In this document: one piece after another, positions 1 to 8,764 of the stretch
Position numbering within the stretch: position 1 is the first letter of the stretch
Layout of the letters: every line of letters starts with the position of its first letter
Assembly: GCF_019352175.1 (NCBI RefSeq)
Contig: NZ_JACBYI010000026.1
Span: 30,022 to 94,021 of the forward strand
DNA from: Paenibacillus sp. S150
GTDB lineage: Bacteria > Bacillota > Bacilli > Paenibacillales > Paenibacillaceae
DNA length: 64,000 nt
Direction of reading: 5' to 3'
The notes under the pieces: generated by a model
What the model was told of the DNA's origin: nothing
The model's database searches: none
Seen by the model: the letters and a program-made list of their open reading frames with translations, nothing else
Made by a program: the position numbers and the translations under genes

Positions 1-526
1 CAGGGCAGCGAATTTGTTATCCGCAGGCGGGATAATGGTGCCGAAGAACTTCTTGAACAGTTCAGGGTGCTCCCGCAGCGCAGTGTCGGTATCCGTGAAG
101 ATCACGCCCTGATCCTCCAGATTCTTCTGCATGCTGTGATAGACAACCTCGGATTCGTACTGTGCCGAGACACCGGCCAGGAACTTCTGTTCCGCTTCCG
201 GAATACCCAGCTTGTCAAAGGTCTCTTTAATCTCGGAGGGCACTTCCTCCCAGGTTTTTCCTTGTTTCTCGGACGGTCTTACATAATACTGGATCTCGTC
301 AAAATCCAAATCGTCGAGATTGCCGCCCCATTTAGGCATCGGCATTTTGTAGAATTGCTCCAGCGATTTCAGGCGGAAATCCAGCATCCACTGAGGTTCA
401 TTCTTAATGGCGGAGATTTCTTTAACAATTTCGGCCGTAAGTCCCTTACCAGACTGGAATATCGACTTATGCTCGTCACGGAATCCGTATTGGTACTCTT
501 CCATATCAGGCGCTTTCTTAGCCATG
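1..526 (-). CDS. sufB: SufB, Fe-S scaffold subunit (N-terminal part; cut by window start)
   Basis: The first 175 codons of SufB, the subunit that with SufC and SufD forms the SufBCD scaffold on which iron-sulfur clusters are assembled in the cytosol. The translation begins MAKKAPDMEEYQYGFRDEHK and contains the SufB-typical stretch WMLDFRLKSLEQFYKMPMPKW followed by a DLDFDEIQYYVRP segment; this matches the conserved N-terminal region of the family. ATG at 526 is preceded on the minus strand by GGAGG. The reading frame stays open to base 1, so the C-terminal beta-helix core lies outside the window. It is the last visible gene of the suf operon, 18 bp after sufU. Confidence 0.95.
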
Positions 527-544
527 GTGTCAGCCTCCTTGTTT

Positions 545-985
545 TTAGTGTTCTTGGCGGTGCTCTTCTTCCGCGTCTATGCCTTTGCGCAGCGCGTTCC
601 ATGCGAGTGTCGCACATTTGATCCGCGCCGGAAATTTATTAACACCGGAAAGGGCTTCGATATCTTCGTAGTCTCCAAAATCCGCTGCTTCCCCCTTCAT
701 CAGGGAGGAGAAGCGGTCAGCCAGCTCAAGCGCGTGCTCGGTAGTCTGGCCTTTGACCGCTTCCGTCATCATGGAAGCCGACGACATGCTGATCGAACAG
801 CCTTCGCCGCTGTAACGGGCGTCCTTGACGACGCCGTCCTCCACCTTAAGCTGAAGCGTAATGCGGTCGCCGCAGGTAGGGTTGTTCAGCTCGATCTTCA
901 GGGCGTCATCTGCAAAAGAACCACGGTTCCGGGGATTTTTATAATGATCCATAATTACGCGTCTATACAAGTCATCCAAGTTCAT
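545..985 (-). CDS. sufU: SufU, sulfur-transfer partner of SufS
   Basis: A 146-residue SufU/IscU-like protein. In Gram-positives SufU is a zinc protein that accepts persulfide sulfur from SufS and passes it to SufBCD. The cysteine ligands are visible in NPTCGDRITL, GEGCSISMSSASM and KCATLAWNAL, in the family order C-G-D, C, C. The start ATG at 985 has AAGGAG 10 nt upstream and overlaps the end of sufS by 14 bp, so the two are translationally coupled. The gene lies between sufS and sufB, the usual Bacillota arrangement. Length is normal and nothing looks damaged. Confidence 0.95.
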   Translation of the reverse strand: MNLDDLYRRVIMDHYKNPRNRGSFADDALKIELNNPTCGDRITLQLKVEDGVVKDARYSGEGCSISMSSASMMTEAVKGQTTEHALELADRFSSLMKGEAADFGDYEDIEALSGVNKFPARIKCATLAWNALRKGIDAEEEHRQEH

Positions 986-2198
986 AGGCGAAGTACTCCT
1001 TTGCCTTGATTAAAGCTTGAACCAGCGCCTCTACATCCTGTTCCGAGTTGTAGAGGTAGAAGCTGGCCCGGGCGGTTGAGCTGACCTGCAGCCAGCGCAT
1101 CAGCGGCTGGCAGCAGTGATGTCCGGCGCGTACAGCGATACCCTCGGCATCCAGCACAGTAGCCACATCATGCGGATGGACATCACCGAGATTGAAGGTG
1201 ACCACGCCGGCCTGACGGCTGCGCGGGCCGTAAATCGTCAGGCCATCCACCTCCGAAAGGCGCTCTTCCGCGTAAGCGGCAAGCTCAATCTCATGACGGT
1301 GAATTTCGTCCAGACCGATTTCCTGCAGGAAATCAATCGCTGCCCCGAGTCCAACGGCACCGGCTATGATCGGTGTACCCCCCTCGAACTTCCAGGGCAG
1401 CTCCTTCCACGTGGATTCATACAGGCCCACATCGTCGATCATTTCACCGCCGAACTCAACCGGCTCCATGGCTTCCAGCAAGGCCTTCTTGCCGTACAGG
1501 GCGCCAATGCCTGTAGGGGCGAGCATCTTGTGTCCGGAGAGCGCGTAGAAGTCACAGTCGAGCTCCTGCACATCCACCTTCATATGCGGCGTGCTCTGCG
1601 CTCCGTCTACCACGATTACAGCGCCGTGGCGGTGGGCGATTGCGGCCAGCTCTTTTACCGGGTGAATAACGCCCATTACATTAGAGACATAAGCGATGGC
1701 GACAATCCTGGTCTGATCCGTAATCGTCTGCTCGGCGTCCTCCAGCGCAATGGTTCCATCCTTCTGCAACGGGATGAATTTCAGTGTTGCCCCCGTCTTC
1801 TTCGCCAGCTGCTGCCAGGGAATGAAGTTGCTGTGATGCTCCATCTGGGTGATGACAATCTCGTCGCCCTCCCCCACATGGGCCGGGCCGTAAGACGAAG
1901 CCACAATATTCAGAGCCGTTGTTGTGCCGCGGGTGAAAATAATCTCCTTGGTGCTGCGGGCATGAAGGAATTTGGCCAGTTTCTCGCGGGCTCCCTCATA
2001 AGCGTCCGTAGCGCGGCTGCCCAATGTATGGACACCGCGGTGCACGTTGCTGTTGTCCCATTCATAATAGGACTTGACGGCCTCGATGACCCGGCGCGGC
2101 TTCTGCGAGGTTGCCGCGCTGTCCAGGTACACCAAAGGATGTCCATTGATATTCTGGTTCAGTATGGGAAATTGCTCCCGGATGGCGCTGTTAATCAT
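972..2198 (-). CDS. sufS: SufS, cysteine desulfurase
   Basis: A 408-residue PLP-dependent group II cysteine desulfurase, which takes sulfur from L-cysteine to give alanine and an enzyme persulfide. The PLP-binding lysine is in SGHKMLAPTGIGALYG, the HHSN motif of the cofactor site is in MEHHSNFIPWQ, and the sulfur-carrying cysteine is in VRAGHHCCQPL near the C-terminus (about residue 362). The gene overlaps sufD by 4 bp at its start and sufU by 14 bp at its end. Full length for SufS. Confidence 0.96.
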   Translation of the reverse strand: MINSAIREQFPILNQNINGHPLVYLDSAATSQKPRRVIEAVKSYYEWDNSNVHRGVHTLGSRATDAYEGAREKLAKFLHARSTKEIIFTRGTTTALNIVASSYGPAHVGEGDEIVITQMEHHSNFIPWQQLAKKTGATLKFIPLQKDGTIALEDAEQTITDQTRIVAIAYVSNVMGVIHPVKELAAIAHRHGAVIVVDGAQSTPHMKVDVQELDCDFYALSGHKMLAPTGIGALYGKKALLEAMEPVEFGGEMIDDVGLYESTWKELPWKFEGGTPIIAGAVGLGAAIDFLQEIGLDEIHRHEIELAAYAEERLSEVDGLTIYGPRSRQAGVVTFNLGDVHPHDVATVLDAEGIAVRAGHHCCQPLMRWLQVSSTARASFYLYNSEQDVEALVQALIKAKEYFAYELG

Positions 2199-3496
2199 TG
2201 GCCTAACTTCCTTTCCACAAGAGATTGGAGCTGGTTGCGCAGTCCCTCCAGTGGAATTTGCGACACTACCGGTGCTAGGAAGCCGTATATGATCAGTGTT
2301 TCCGCATCATGCCGTGAAATTCCGCGGGACATCAGGTAATACACTTGCTCGTAATTGACCTGTCCTACGGAAGCGGCATGGCCTGCTGTTACATCGTCTT
2401 CATCAATAAGCAGAATCGGATTGGCGTCTCCGCGCGCTTTTGGACTCAGCATCAGCACTTTTTCCGTCTGCTGTCCGTCGGCCCGGGTTGCACCCTTCTC
2501 GATCTTCGTAATCCCGTTAATAATGGAGGTTGCCGCATCGCGCATCACCGCACGGGTGATCATGTCACTCGGTGTGTTTTTACCGAAATGCTGCGCCTGT
2601 GTGGTATAGCTCAGCTTCTGCGCTCCTGATCCTACTGCGATAACTTTGGCGTCGGAGCTTGCTCCATTGCCCTTCAGCACCGACTTGGTGTCGCTGGCCG
2701 TATCGCCGTAGTTCATCTCGCCTACAATCCATTCAATGGCTCCGTCATTCTCTACAACAGCACGGCGGTAAGTCACGTCAGTCGTGTCCTCACCCAGTTG
2801 ATGCACCGTTGCATAACGAACTTTGGCACCTGCGCCTACAAATACTTCCACCGCGCCGTTATGCAGCCCGGCTTCGGTTTTGTCCGATACATAATTGTCG
2901 ACATAGGTTAATGAGCTGTTCGCCTCGGCAACAATCAGGATATGCGGAACAAAGGCCGCTTCGGCATCATCCGTGAGCAGCACCGCCTGCAGCGGAGTCT
3001 CAATAATCACGTTCTTCGGAACATAGAGGAATACCCCGCCGTTCCAAAGCGCCGCATGCAGGGCAGCAATGGAATGTTCGTCAGGCAGCACAGCCTTGTG
3101 CAGATAACGCTGTACAAGATCCCCGTGTTCTTTGACCGCAGTCTGCAGATCGGTAAAAATGACGCCTTGCACCGCAAGCTCCGGAGCTAGCCGTACATAC
3201 ACGGCGCTTGAATTGCGCTGGATAATCAGGCTGCCGTCCTCCTGATCCCTGATCAGAGCTGCAACGGAAGCAGGGGCTTCGCTAAGCTCTGTAAAGGTCT
3301 GGCCCGGCTTGTAGCTTCCATAGGTGTTCACATTCCAGCGGTCAATCCGGGTTTTCTCCAGTCTCGGCAGTGCCAGCCCGGCGGCCAGCATAAGTGCATT
3401 CAAACGGCTGTCCTTCAGCCAGGCCGGTTCTCCGCTGCTCTGCGACAATTCACTGAGCAGCTGTGCATCCACCGGAAGAATGGTTTGCGTCGTCAT
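2195..3496 (-). CDS. sufD: SufD, Fe-S scaffold subunit
   Basis: A 433-residue SufD, partner of SufB and SufC in the assembly scaffold. The C-terminal half has the SufB/SufD signature: GHAASVGQVNYEQVYYLMSR followed by GISRHDAETLIIYGFLAPV. The central region (LTYVDNYVSD, HNGAVEVFVGAGAKVRYATV) fits the beta-helix. ATG at 3496 follows AAGGAGG by 8-9 nt. It lies 26 bp after sufC and overlaps sufS by 4 bp, so it belongs to the same transcript. Confidence 0.95.
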   Translation of the reverse strand: MTTQTILPVDAQLLSELSQSSGEPAWLKDSRLNALMLAAGLALPRLEKTRIDRWNVNTYGSYKPGQTFTELSEAPASVAALIRDQEDGSLIIQRNSSAVYVRLAPELAVQGVIFTDLQTAVKEHGDLVQRYLHKAVLPDEHSIAALHAALWNGGVFLYVPKNVIIETPLQAVLLTDDAEAAFVPHILIVAEANSSLTYVDNYVSDKTEAGLHNGAVEVFVGAGAKVRYATVHQLGEDTTDVTYRRAVVENDGAIEWIVGEMNYGDTASDTKSVLKGNGASSDAKVIAVGSGAQKLSYTTQAQHFGKNTPSDMITRAVMRDAATSIINGITKIEKGATRADGQQTEKVLMLSPKARGDANPILLIDEDDVTAGHAASVGQVNYEQVYYLMSRGISRHDAETLIIYGFLAPVVSQIPLEGLRNQLQSLVERKLGQ

Positions 3497-3522
3497 AAGT
3501 GGTTCCTCCTTCCTGGCGTCTC

Positions 3523-4305
3523 TTAGACTTCCTGTCCTACAGTTTCATCTTCAATCCCGAGCTCATCCTTCACCCATTCGTATCCTTCCGCTTCCAGACG
3601 CTCCGCCAGCTCAGGACCGCCGGATTTCACAATCCGCCCCTGCATCATGACATGAACATAATCCGGCTTGATGTAGTTCAGAAGCCGCTGATAGTGGGTA
3701 ATGACCAGAAAACCGCGTTCCGGGCTGCGCATGGAGTTGACGCCTTCTGCGACAATTTTGAGCGCATCAATATCAAGGCCGGAGTCAATCTCGTCCAGAA
3801 TGATGATCTTGGGGTCCAGCATCATCATTTGAAGAATTTCGTTGCGTTTCTTCTCGCCGCCGGAGAAGCCTTCGTTCAGATAACGGTGCAGAAACTCAGG
3901 GTTCATATCCAGTTCCTTCATCTTTGCTTCCATCTGGCGGATAAAACGGATCAGAGAAATCTCGCTGCCCTCTTCACGGCGGGAATTAATCGCGCTGCGC
4001 AGGAAATCGGAGTTCGTTACACCGCTGATTTCGCTTGGATACTGCATCGCCAGGAACAGACCGGCGCGTGCGCGTTCATCAACAGCCATCTCCAGCAGGT
4101 CTTCACCTTCAAGAACGGCTGTGCCTTCAGTAACCTCGTACTTGGGATGGCCCATCAGAGCCGAAGCCAGCGTACTTTTACCGGTACCGTTCGGTCCCAT
4201 GATGGCGTGAATTTCTCCGCCCTTCATTTGAAGGTTGATCCCCTTCAGAATTTCTTTTCCTTCAATATTCGCTTTCAGTCCCTCGATGACAAATTCTGCT
4301 GCCAT
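3523..4305 (-). CDS. sufC: SufC, Fe-S assembly ATPase
   Basis: A 260-residue ABC-type ATPase without membrane partner; it powers the SufBCD scaffold. Walker A is GPNGTGKST (residues about 37-45), the ABC signature is FSGGEKKRNEIL, and Walker B is IIILDEIDSGLDIDAL. It is the first gene of the operon, with the suf promoter region and a Fur-box-like sequence in the upstream 300 bp. A purine-rich GGGGGGA lies about 11 nt before the ATG. Typical family length. Confidence 0.96.
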   Translation of the reverse strand: MAAEFVIEGLKANIEGKEILKGINLQMKGGEIHAIMGPNGTGKSTLASALMGHPKYEVTEGTAVLEGEDLLEMAVDERARAGLFLAMQYPSEISGVTNSDFLRSAINSRREEGSEISLIRFIRQMEAKMKELDMNPEFLHRYLNEGFSGGEKKRNEILQMMMLDPKIIILDEIDSGLDIDALKIVAEGVNSMRSPERGFLVITHYQRLLNYIKPDYVHVMMQGRIVKSGGPELAERLEAEGYEWVKDELGIEDETVGQEV

Positions 4306-4429
4306 AATTAGTATTCCCCCCGCTTAATCAATTTGCAAAATCATAAAGTTGTATTGTAACAGGATGTCCCTGATTGCCAGCACAATTAGATTTTATATCA
4401 CATTGTAATTATTATAAAGTGAAACAAAG

Positions 4430-4448
4430 TGATTATCAATGATTCTCA
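4430..4448. promoter_or_regulatory. Fur-box-like palindrome upstream of sufC
   Basis: The minus-strand sequence TGAGAATCATTGATAATCA is close to the overlapping 7-1-7 Fur operator (two TGATAAT half-sites facing inwards). It sits in AT-rich DNA about 125 bp upstream of the sufC start, so iron control of the suf operon is possible. Seen by eye only; the regulator could also be another Fur-family protein. Confidence 0.4.
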
Positions 4449-4543
4449 CTAATTTTATTACAAACAATGCTTTTTTACAAATATCTTCTTTTATCTTCTA
4501 TTCATTTATTTCTTTTCATTTTCCGGATTTTATCTGAAAAATG

Positions 4544-4573
4544 CAAAAAATAAAGCCCCCGTCAGAGGAGGCT
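4544..4573 (-). terminator. Rho-independent terminator of dps
   Basis: On the minus strand AGCCTCC and GGGGGCT form a 7-bp stem (one G-U pair), followed by TTTATTTTTT. It lies 40 bp after the dps stop codon. Confidence 0.75.
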
Positions 4574-4612
4574 CCACTTTTATTAACATCCATGCTCCGC
4601 ATGAAGAAAAAA

Positions 4613-5074
4613 TCAGCCCAGGAAAGAACGCAGCATCCATTGATTTTTCTCCAAATCGCTGCGGATTTTGATGAACAGATCGGCTGTCGGCTGATCGCTG
4701 GTCTGCTCGGCCAGCTCAATGCCTTCCGTAAGCTCTTCGGCCACGGTGGCAAAGTCTTCAATCAGTGCCTGCACCATTCCGCGCGTATCTTCCTTGCCTG
4801 TAGCTTCTTGGATGGTGGCAAGTTCCAGATACTCCTTCATGGTTGCTGCCGGACTGCCTTTGATGCTCAGGAGGCGTTCAGCCACCTCGTCCATTTTGAG
4901 GGTAATATCGTCGTACAGCTCTTCAAATTTCACATGGAGGGAGAAGAACTGCTCCCCTTTTACATACCAGTGAAAATTGTGGATTTTGACGTACAGCACA
5001 TTCAGGTTCGCAACCTCACGGTTGAGTACCTGTTCGAGTGAAGTGGTGTTAACTTTGTTAGATGCTTTAGCCAT
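4613..5074 (-). CDS. dps: Dps/MrgA-family ferritin-like DNA-protection protein
   Basis: A 153-residue Dps family protein, a dodecameric iron-storage mini-ferritin that oxidises Fe(II) with peroxide and protects DNA. The ferroxidase residues are recognisable: His in HNFHWYVKG, and the Asp/Glu of KMDEVAERLLSIKG. The C-terminus KNQWMLRSFLG is typical. It stands alone upstream of the suf operon with its own terminator; the pairing with suf genes and the Fur-like site suggests iron/oxidative stress grouping. No clear PerR box was found upstream. Confidence 0.93.
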   Translation of the reverse strand: MAKASNKVNTTSLEQVLNREVANLNVLYVKIHNFHWYVKGEQFFSLHVKFEELYDDITLKMDEVAERLLSIKGSPAATMKEYLELATIQEATGKEDTRGMVQALIEDFATVAEELTEGIELAEQTSDQPTADLFIKIRSDLEKNQWMLRSFLG

Positions 5075-5314
5075 CGTATGATCCCTTCCTTATCCATAAT
5101 TTAGCCGGCTGCTTGTCCATGGTCCGGCTGTGCAGTTGTCTATACACATTTTACCCTTTCGTACTGAAGACGAAACAAAAAATATCGCTGCCGCTGCAAC
5201 GGTCTGAAAGCCTGCCGTCTTAGAAACCAAACCACATCTGTAGGATGAGCCAAGCCCGCCCGCCTTATGCCTGTTCCGGATAAATCGGCTCCTGCCCCCG
5301 GCAGCGGCTGCAGC

Positions 5315-5336
5315 AAAAAGAGGCCCGCAGGCCCCT
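5315..5336 (-). terminator. Terminator of the yunC-like gene
   Basis: On the minus strand AGGGGCC-TGC-GGGCCTCT forms a GC-rich stem followed by a run of T. It lies 35 bp beyond the yunC-like stop codon. Confidence 0.65.
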
Positions 5337-5370
5337 AATGTTCCATATGCGCAACCGGCAAACCCGGTCT

Positions 5371-5673
5371 TTACAGCATGAGAAGCAGGGCTTCCGCGCC
5401 GGTCATTCCCGGAACAACCCCCAGCCTCCCGGCTTCTATAGTAACGGACTCCAGAGGAGCAGCCAGAAGCTGCGGCAATGTCCGCACCCCGACTGCCCGG
5501 GCCGCTATAATCCCCCGGTCGCTAAGCGTCTCGTTAAGCAGCCCCACATCAAGCGCTCCGCACATGATATAGCCTTTGCTCGTACTGATGGACAGCAGCG
5601 TTGTTTTGGGAAGCTTCACTTCGACGCCAACCAGTATATGCTCACCCACGGCAATTGGCTCCATTGTAACCAT
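5371..5673 (-). CDS. yunC: YunC-like DUF1805 protein
   Basis: A 100-residue protein of the DUF1805/YunC family, whose biochemical role is not established. It keeps the family's body TLLSISTSKGYIMCGALDVG and RGIIAARAVGVRTLPQLL, and has normal length. An ATG at 5673 is chosen because GGAGG lies 8 nt upstream on the minus strand; the GTG three codons earlier would overlap that ribosome binding site. Monocistronic with its own terminator. A divergent promoter region separates it from the next gene. Confidence 0.85.
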   Translation of the reverse strand: MVTMEPIAVGEHILVGVEVKLPKTTLLSISTSKGYIMCGALDVGLLNETLSDRGIIAARAVGVRTLPQLLAAPLESVTIEAGRLGVVPGMTGAEALLLML

Positions 5674-5896
5674 TTGCAGCACCTCCTTTTTCTTGATCCT
5701 CCGTCACACGATTTATGTGTATGCTCTGTTTAGAGGCAGTGTGTGGACGATGGACCTATACTCCCTATAAAATACAGGGTCAATAGTCCTCATTTTATAG
5801 TTACGAGGTATATGCTTATCTTTTAATTAATGGTATAGTTTATATACTTTAAAAATTGTGTTTTCAATTGTGTCTACTGACAAAGCTGGGGGATTT

Positions 5897-6430
5897 ATGG
5901 ACAAGAAACTTCAACACACGGACGGCAATTATTTATTCAATGTCGATATCCTGATCAACGCCCGTACTAACCCGCTTGCACTGCAATACTTACTTGAAAT
6001 GTTGAACAGCAATGACAAAATTACGGATTTCAACATTAACTCGGGTCTTGAATTCGGAAGAACGATTGATAATCTTCTGCGGTCTGCCAAGCTTGCTCTG
6101 AAGCAGGAGCCCGCAGCAGCCTTTCAAGTCCCTCTTAAATTGCCAGTGAAGCAAACAACGGGCAAGCAAGCCGGAGAGCCTGCACCTGCACCGAGGAATC
6201 TCCCTGCGGACGCGCCTGCGGAAACGCCTGCGGATGCATACGGAAAAATCAGACTATACATTCAGAATAACCAACTGGTGCGGCTCCGCGCCAACCGGCA
6301 TGGCAAGCAGGTCTCAATGCCCTGCCGTATCCTGAATTTCGATGAAGCCGCCAATTCACTCAGCGTGTATCATGTGGATGAGAAGCAAGTGTACACCTTC
6401 AAGCTCAACGAAATCGACGAATTTTCGTAA
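5897..6430 (+). CDS. Hypothetical protein with basic beta-rich C-terminal domain
   Basis: A 177-residue protein that I do not recognise. The start MDKKLQHTDG at 5897 is preferred over an upstream in-frame ATG (5858) because GGGGGA precedes it. Residues 1-85 look helical and soluble (LQYLLEMLNSNDKITDFNIN), residues 90-120 are a Pro/Ala linker, and residues about 122-177 form a compact domain (KIRLYIQNNQLVRLRANRHG through VYTFKLNEIDEF). That domain resembles a small Sm- or WYL-like beta-barrel in pattern only, so nucleic acid or ligand binding is a guess. A strong hairpin follows immediately. Confidence 0.75.
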   Translation: MDKKLQHTDGNYLFNVDILINARTNPLALQYLLEMLNSNDKITDFNINSGLEFGRTIDNLLRSAKLALKQEPAAAFQVPLKLPVKQTTGKQAGEPAPAPRNLPADAPAETPADAYGKIRLYIQNNQLVRLRANRHGKQVSMPCRILNFDEAANSLSVYHVDEKQVYTFKLNEIDEFS

Positions 6431-6433
6431 CAG

Positions 6434-6475
6434 ATAAGCCCCCGCCCGGAAGCAGGCTTCCGGGCGGGGGCTTAT
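6434..6475. terminator. Bidirectional terminator between convergent genes
   Basis: A near-perfect 20-bp stem (ATAAGCCCCCGCCCGGAAGC and its complement, 2-nt loop) lies 4 bp after the stop codon of the upstream plus-strand gene and 34 bp from the end of the convergent DUF423 gene. Confidence 0.85.
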
Positions 6476-6508
6476 TGTATCTTCAGGCTATGATTGGAAG
6501 TAAGCCAT

Positions 6509-6886
6509 TCAATCCTTACGGGAAAAAGCTTCCCGGGCCAGGCAGAGCCACCCGGCAATGAAACAAACGCCTCCAATGGGAGTAACCGCTCCGAGCAGCT
6601 TAATGCCGGTTACACTTAAAGCATACAAGCTGCCGGAGAAGAAAATAATTCCCAGCAGAAGCAGCCGTCCTGCCCAGCGCAGGCGCGGGCTCTCCCCCCA
6701 CTGCCCCGCAGCCAGGCCGATGAGGATCAGCCCGAGTGCATGAATCATGTGATAATGTACACCGGTCTCATAGACTGTAAGGTAATCCCCGCTGATGACC
6801 GGCTTGAGCAGATGCGCTCCGAACGCGCCTACGCCGACAGACAGCATGGCCAGCAAGGCTCCCCAGGCCATAAATCTTCGTTGCAT
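6509..6886 (-). CDS. DUF423 family small membrane protein
   Basis: A 125-residue membrane protein of the DUF423 (YwdK-like) family. The N-terminal signature GVGAFGAHLL and the following Y-E-T-G-V-H-Y-H-M-I-H-A-L-G segment are diagnostic. About four transmembrane helices are visible (residues 6-27, 44-62, 70-90, 95-117). The molecular function of the family is unknown. Convergent with the preceding gene; divergent from the following one. Confidence 0.9.
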   Translation of the reverse strand: MQRRFMAWGALLAMLSVGVGAFGAHLLKPVISGDYLTVYETGVHYHMIHALGLILIGLAAGQWGESPRLRWAGRLLLLGIIFFSGSLYALSVTGIKLLGAVTPIGGVCFIAGWLCLAREAFSRKD

Positions 6887-7058
6887 GGATACACGCTCCT
6901 TAATATTGGACTTCTCCTATCTTACCGTAACCGGACCGTTTATTTCCAGCAGCGGCAGCTTTGAAGCTTTTTACATGCAAAACTTGCTTTTGCCGCTGAC
7001 TTGTGAAAAAGTGGATATTATCAATCTTTATTCATTTCAATCACAAGGAGTGCCGCCC

Positions 7059-7517
7059 ATGGACGATTATTCTCCGCCCCAAAAGGACCCTTCCTCCTCC
7101 CACTCGCACGGTTCTTCCCCGGATTGGGGAATGCCGCCCGGGCAGCAGACCCTGTATGGGGACAGCAAACGGGATCTCAAGCATTCCGGACCCGGAATTG
7201 CCTCGTTCGTTATCGCGATGATTACCGTAGCAGGCTATATTATCGCCTTTGTATTTGTAGGTGTCCGCTCCTCCTCCGTCGTAAGCGGAAGCGACTCGTT
7301 CATTGCGGATTATGCGGAGGCTATTTTCTACCTTGGAATGTCTGTACTCATTCTGGCGGCGGTTAATGTGATCGGTGCGGTCACCGGCATCATCGGACTC
7401 ACCCTCCGCAGGCGCCGCAAGGTTTTTGCAATCATCGGCACAATCATTAATGGAGTCATCCTGCTGCTGTTTATGCTCCTGATTGCCACCGTACTCGTTA
7501 ATGCCGGCTCCGCTTAA
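7059..7517 (+). CDS. Small integral membrane protein with Pro/Ser-rich N-terminus
   Basis: A 152-residue protein. The start MDDYSPPQKD is fixed by AAGGAG eight nt upstream; the longer reading frame from 6795 overlaps the divergent gene and lacks a ribosome binding site. Residues 1-47 are hydrophilic and rich in Pro, Ser and His. Three transmembrane helices follow (about 48-72, 88-115, 123-148) with a short basic loop LRRRRK between the second and third. This layout resembles DUF4190/DUF4064-type proteins; I cannot assign a function. Confidence 0.8.
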   Translation: MDDYSPPQKDPSSSHSHGSSPDWGMPPGQQTLYGDSKRDLKHSGPGIASFVIAMITVAGYIIAFVFVGVRSSSVVSGSDSFIADYAEAIFYLGMSVLILAAVNVIGAVTGIIGLTLRRRRKVFAIIGTIINGVILLLFMLLIATVLVNAGSA

Positions 7518-7538
7518 GGCTCCGGGCTACTCTGCGCT

Positions 7539-7588
7539 GCACACAAAAGGACCGCTCCGGCATTCCCGGAAGCGGTCCTTTTGTGTGC
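7539..7588. terminator. Bidirectional terminator
   Basis: GCACACAAAAGGACCGCT and its perfect complement form a long stem closed by a smaller CCGG hairpin. A-rich and T-rich arms on both sides allow termination in both directions between the converging genes. Confidence 0.9.
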
Positions 7589-7635
7589 ACATTTGCAGGC
7601 AGACAGCTCTGGATGCACCTCAGCTTGGAACCCGG

Positions 7636-8544
7636 CTAATCGCTGACTATGCTGTCCAGCGAAGCGTAGACATGAGGCCCGAAGCCCTCGGAAGCTTCAC
7701 GCTGCGGAATGTTCAGCTTAATCAAATAGCCCTGCCCGTCAACCTCCTTCACAACATACTGGCGGGTCAGGCCCGTTTTCATTGCAGTAAGGTAAAGCCG
7801 GACGCCGGTCATCCGCCGGTCACGGTCTTTCTGATCAAGTTCGGTTACTTGGCCTGTAGAGGAGAGTTCCTCTTCCCCCTCAAGTTTAAGGGCATCCAGA
7901 TTGAAGCCGGAAGGCAGCTTGGTGATCTCTGCGTAATATTCGGGATCTACCTTCATGGCTAATTTATCCGTCTTCGCATCAAAGGTGAAAATATCAAAAA
8001 CATAAAGTGAGTATCCGTTTCCGGCGGCAAGGGCCGCTGTCTTCTCTTCCTCCATTCCCTCCAGTGTCAGAGTGATCCGCCTGGTTTGGGGAAGAGCCTC
8101 AGCAGAAGGCGCTGCGCTGCCGCTGCCTGCGGACCTCTCCAGCTTGGACAGCACCCGCTGGACAACGGAGCTGTCACCTTCCACACTGCGCTCGACATAT
8201 TCGAAGACTACCGGATCATCCATACTCAGGGCATCGGGAGCCTTCTCCAGCCCCGCGCCGAGCTCAAATGCGGTGGCCCCTTCTTCTGTCTTGATCTCTA
8301 CGGAGTGATTATCAATCTGCCCGACATAGATACCCGTACCCTGAATCGCTTGCGTTTCCTGTCCGGGGAAAGGACTGGACTCAGCGGAAGGTCCGGGGGA
8401 CGGTTGAGCCGTATTCTCTGCCGGAGAGGCTGATGGCGACGGCTCTCCCGGCGCCTCGGCCGGGGTATTGCTGCTGCAAGCGGTTATAGCCAGCATCAGA
8501 ACAGCTATTGCCGCAAGAACAGGTAATTTGCGTTGGGATTTCAT
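7636..8544 (-). CDS. Putative lipoprotein, Pro/Ser-rich N-terminus
   Basis: A 302-residue predicted lipoprotein. The signal peptide MKSQRKLPVLAAIAVLMLAI ends at a lipobox ITAC, with Cys at residue 23. Residues 24-70 are a low-complexity Pro/Ser/Ala/Glu tether. The rest is a soluble domain (residues 70-302) with mixed alpha/beta character; segments such as GTGIYVGQIDNHSVEIKTEE and YVVKEVDGQGYLIKLNIPQR recur in Bacillota lipoproteins of unknown role. Likely anchored to the outer face of the membrane. Not assigned further. Confidence 0.8.
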   Translation of the reverse strand: MKSQRKLPVLAAIAVLMLAITACSSNTPAEAPGEPSPSASPAENTAQPSPGPSAESSPFPGQETQAIQGTGIYVGQIDNHSVEIKTEEGATAFELGAGLEKAPDALSMDDPVVFEYVERSVEGDSSVVQRVLSKLERSAGSGSAAPSAEALPQTRRITLTLEGMEEEKTAALAAGNGYSLYVFDIFTFDAKTDKLAMKVDPEYYAEITKLPSGFNLDALKLEGEEELSSTGQVTELDQKDRDRRMTGVRLYLTAMKTGLTRQYVVKEVDGQGYLIKLNIPQREASEGFGPHVYASLDSIVSD

Positions 8545-8764
8545 GTTGACTGCCTCCTCTTTGATTAGGCGGGAATGTTATAATCTGGTCTGGGCTTACC
8601 CTTATAAACGTTTAACCCTGCTCCAGGGTTGCATAAACCTGCCGCTTTAAGTTCACAAGACCGTTTATTCTGTGGATAGGCATACGCCGGAAGCAGCGGG
8701 CTGTGAAATTAATACAATGGTGATGAGCCTTACTTAAGAGTGATCCCCTGAAGGAGTGATTTCC

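Larger units (their letters stand above)
4306..4612. other. suf promoter region and dps 3' end
   Basis: A 307-bp non-coding stretch between dps and sufC, both on the minus strand. It contains the dps terminator near its right edge and an AT-rich segment (about 4320-4540) with the Fur-box-like site. No ORF with a ribosome binding site was seen. Confidence 0.6.

Noticed and set aside
1116..2339. 407-codon ORF antisense to sufS and sufD
   Set aside because: Antisense shadow; it crosses the boundary of two well-supported genes.
6795..7058. N-terminal extension of the small membrane protein gene
   Set aside because: It overlaps the divergent DUF423 gene and its promoter; AAGGAG at 7045 marks the real start at 7059.
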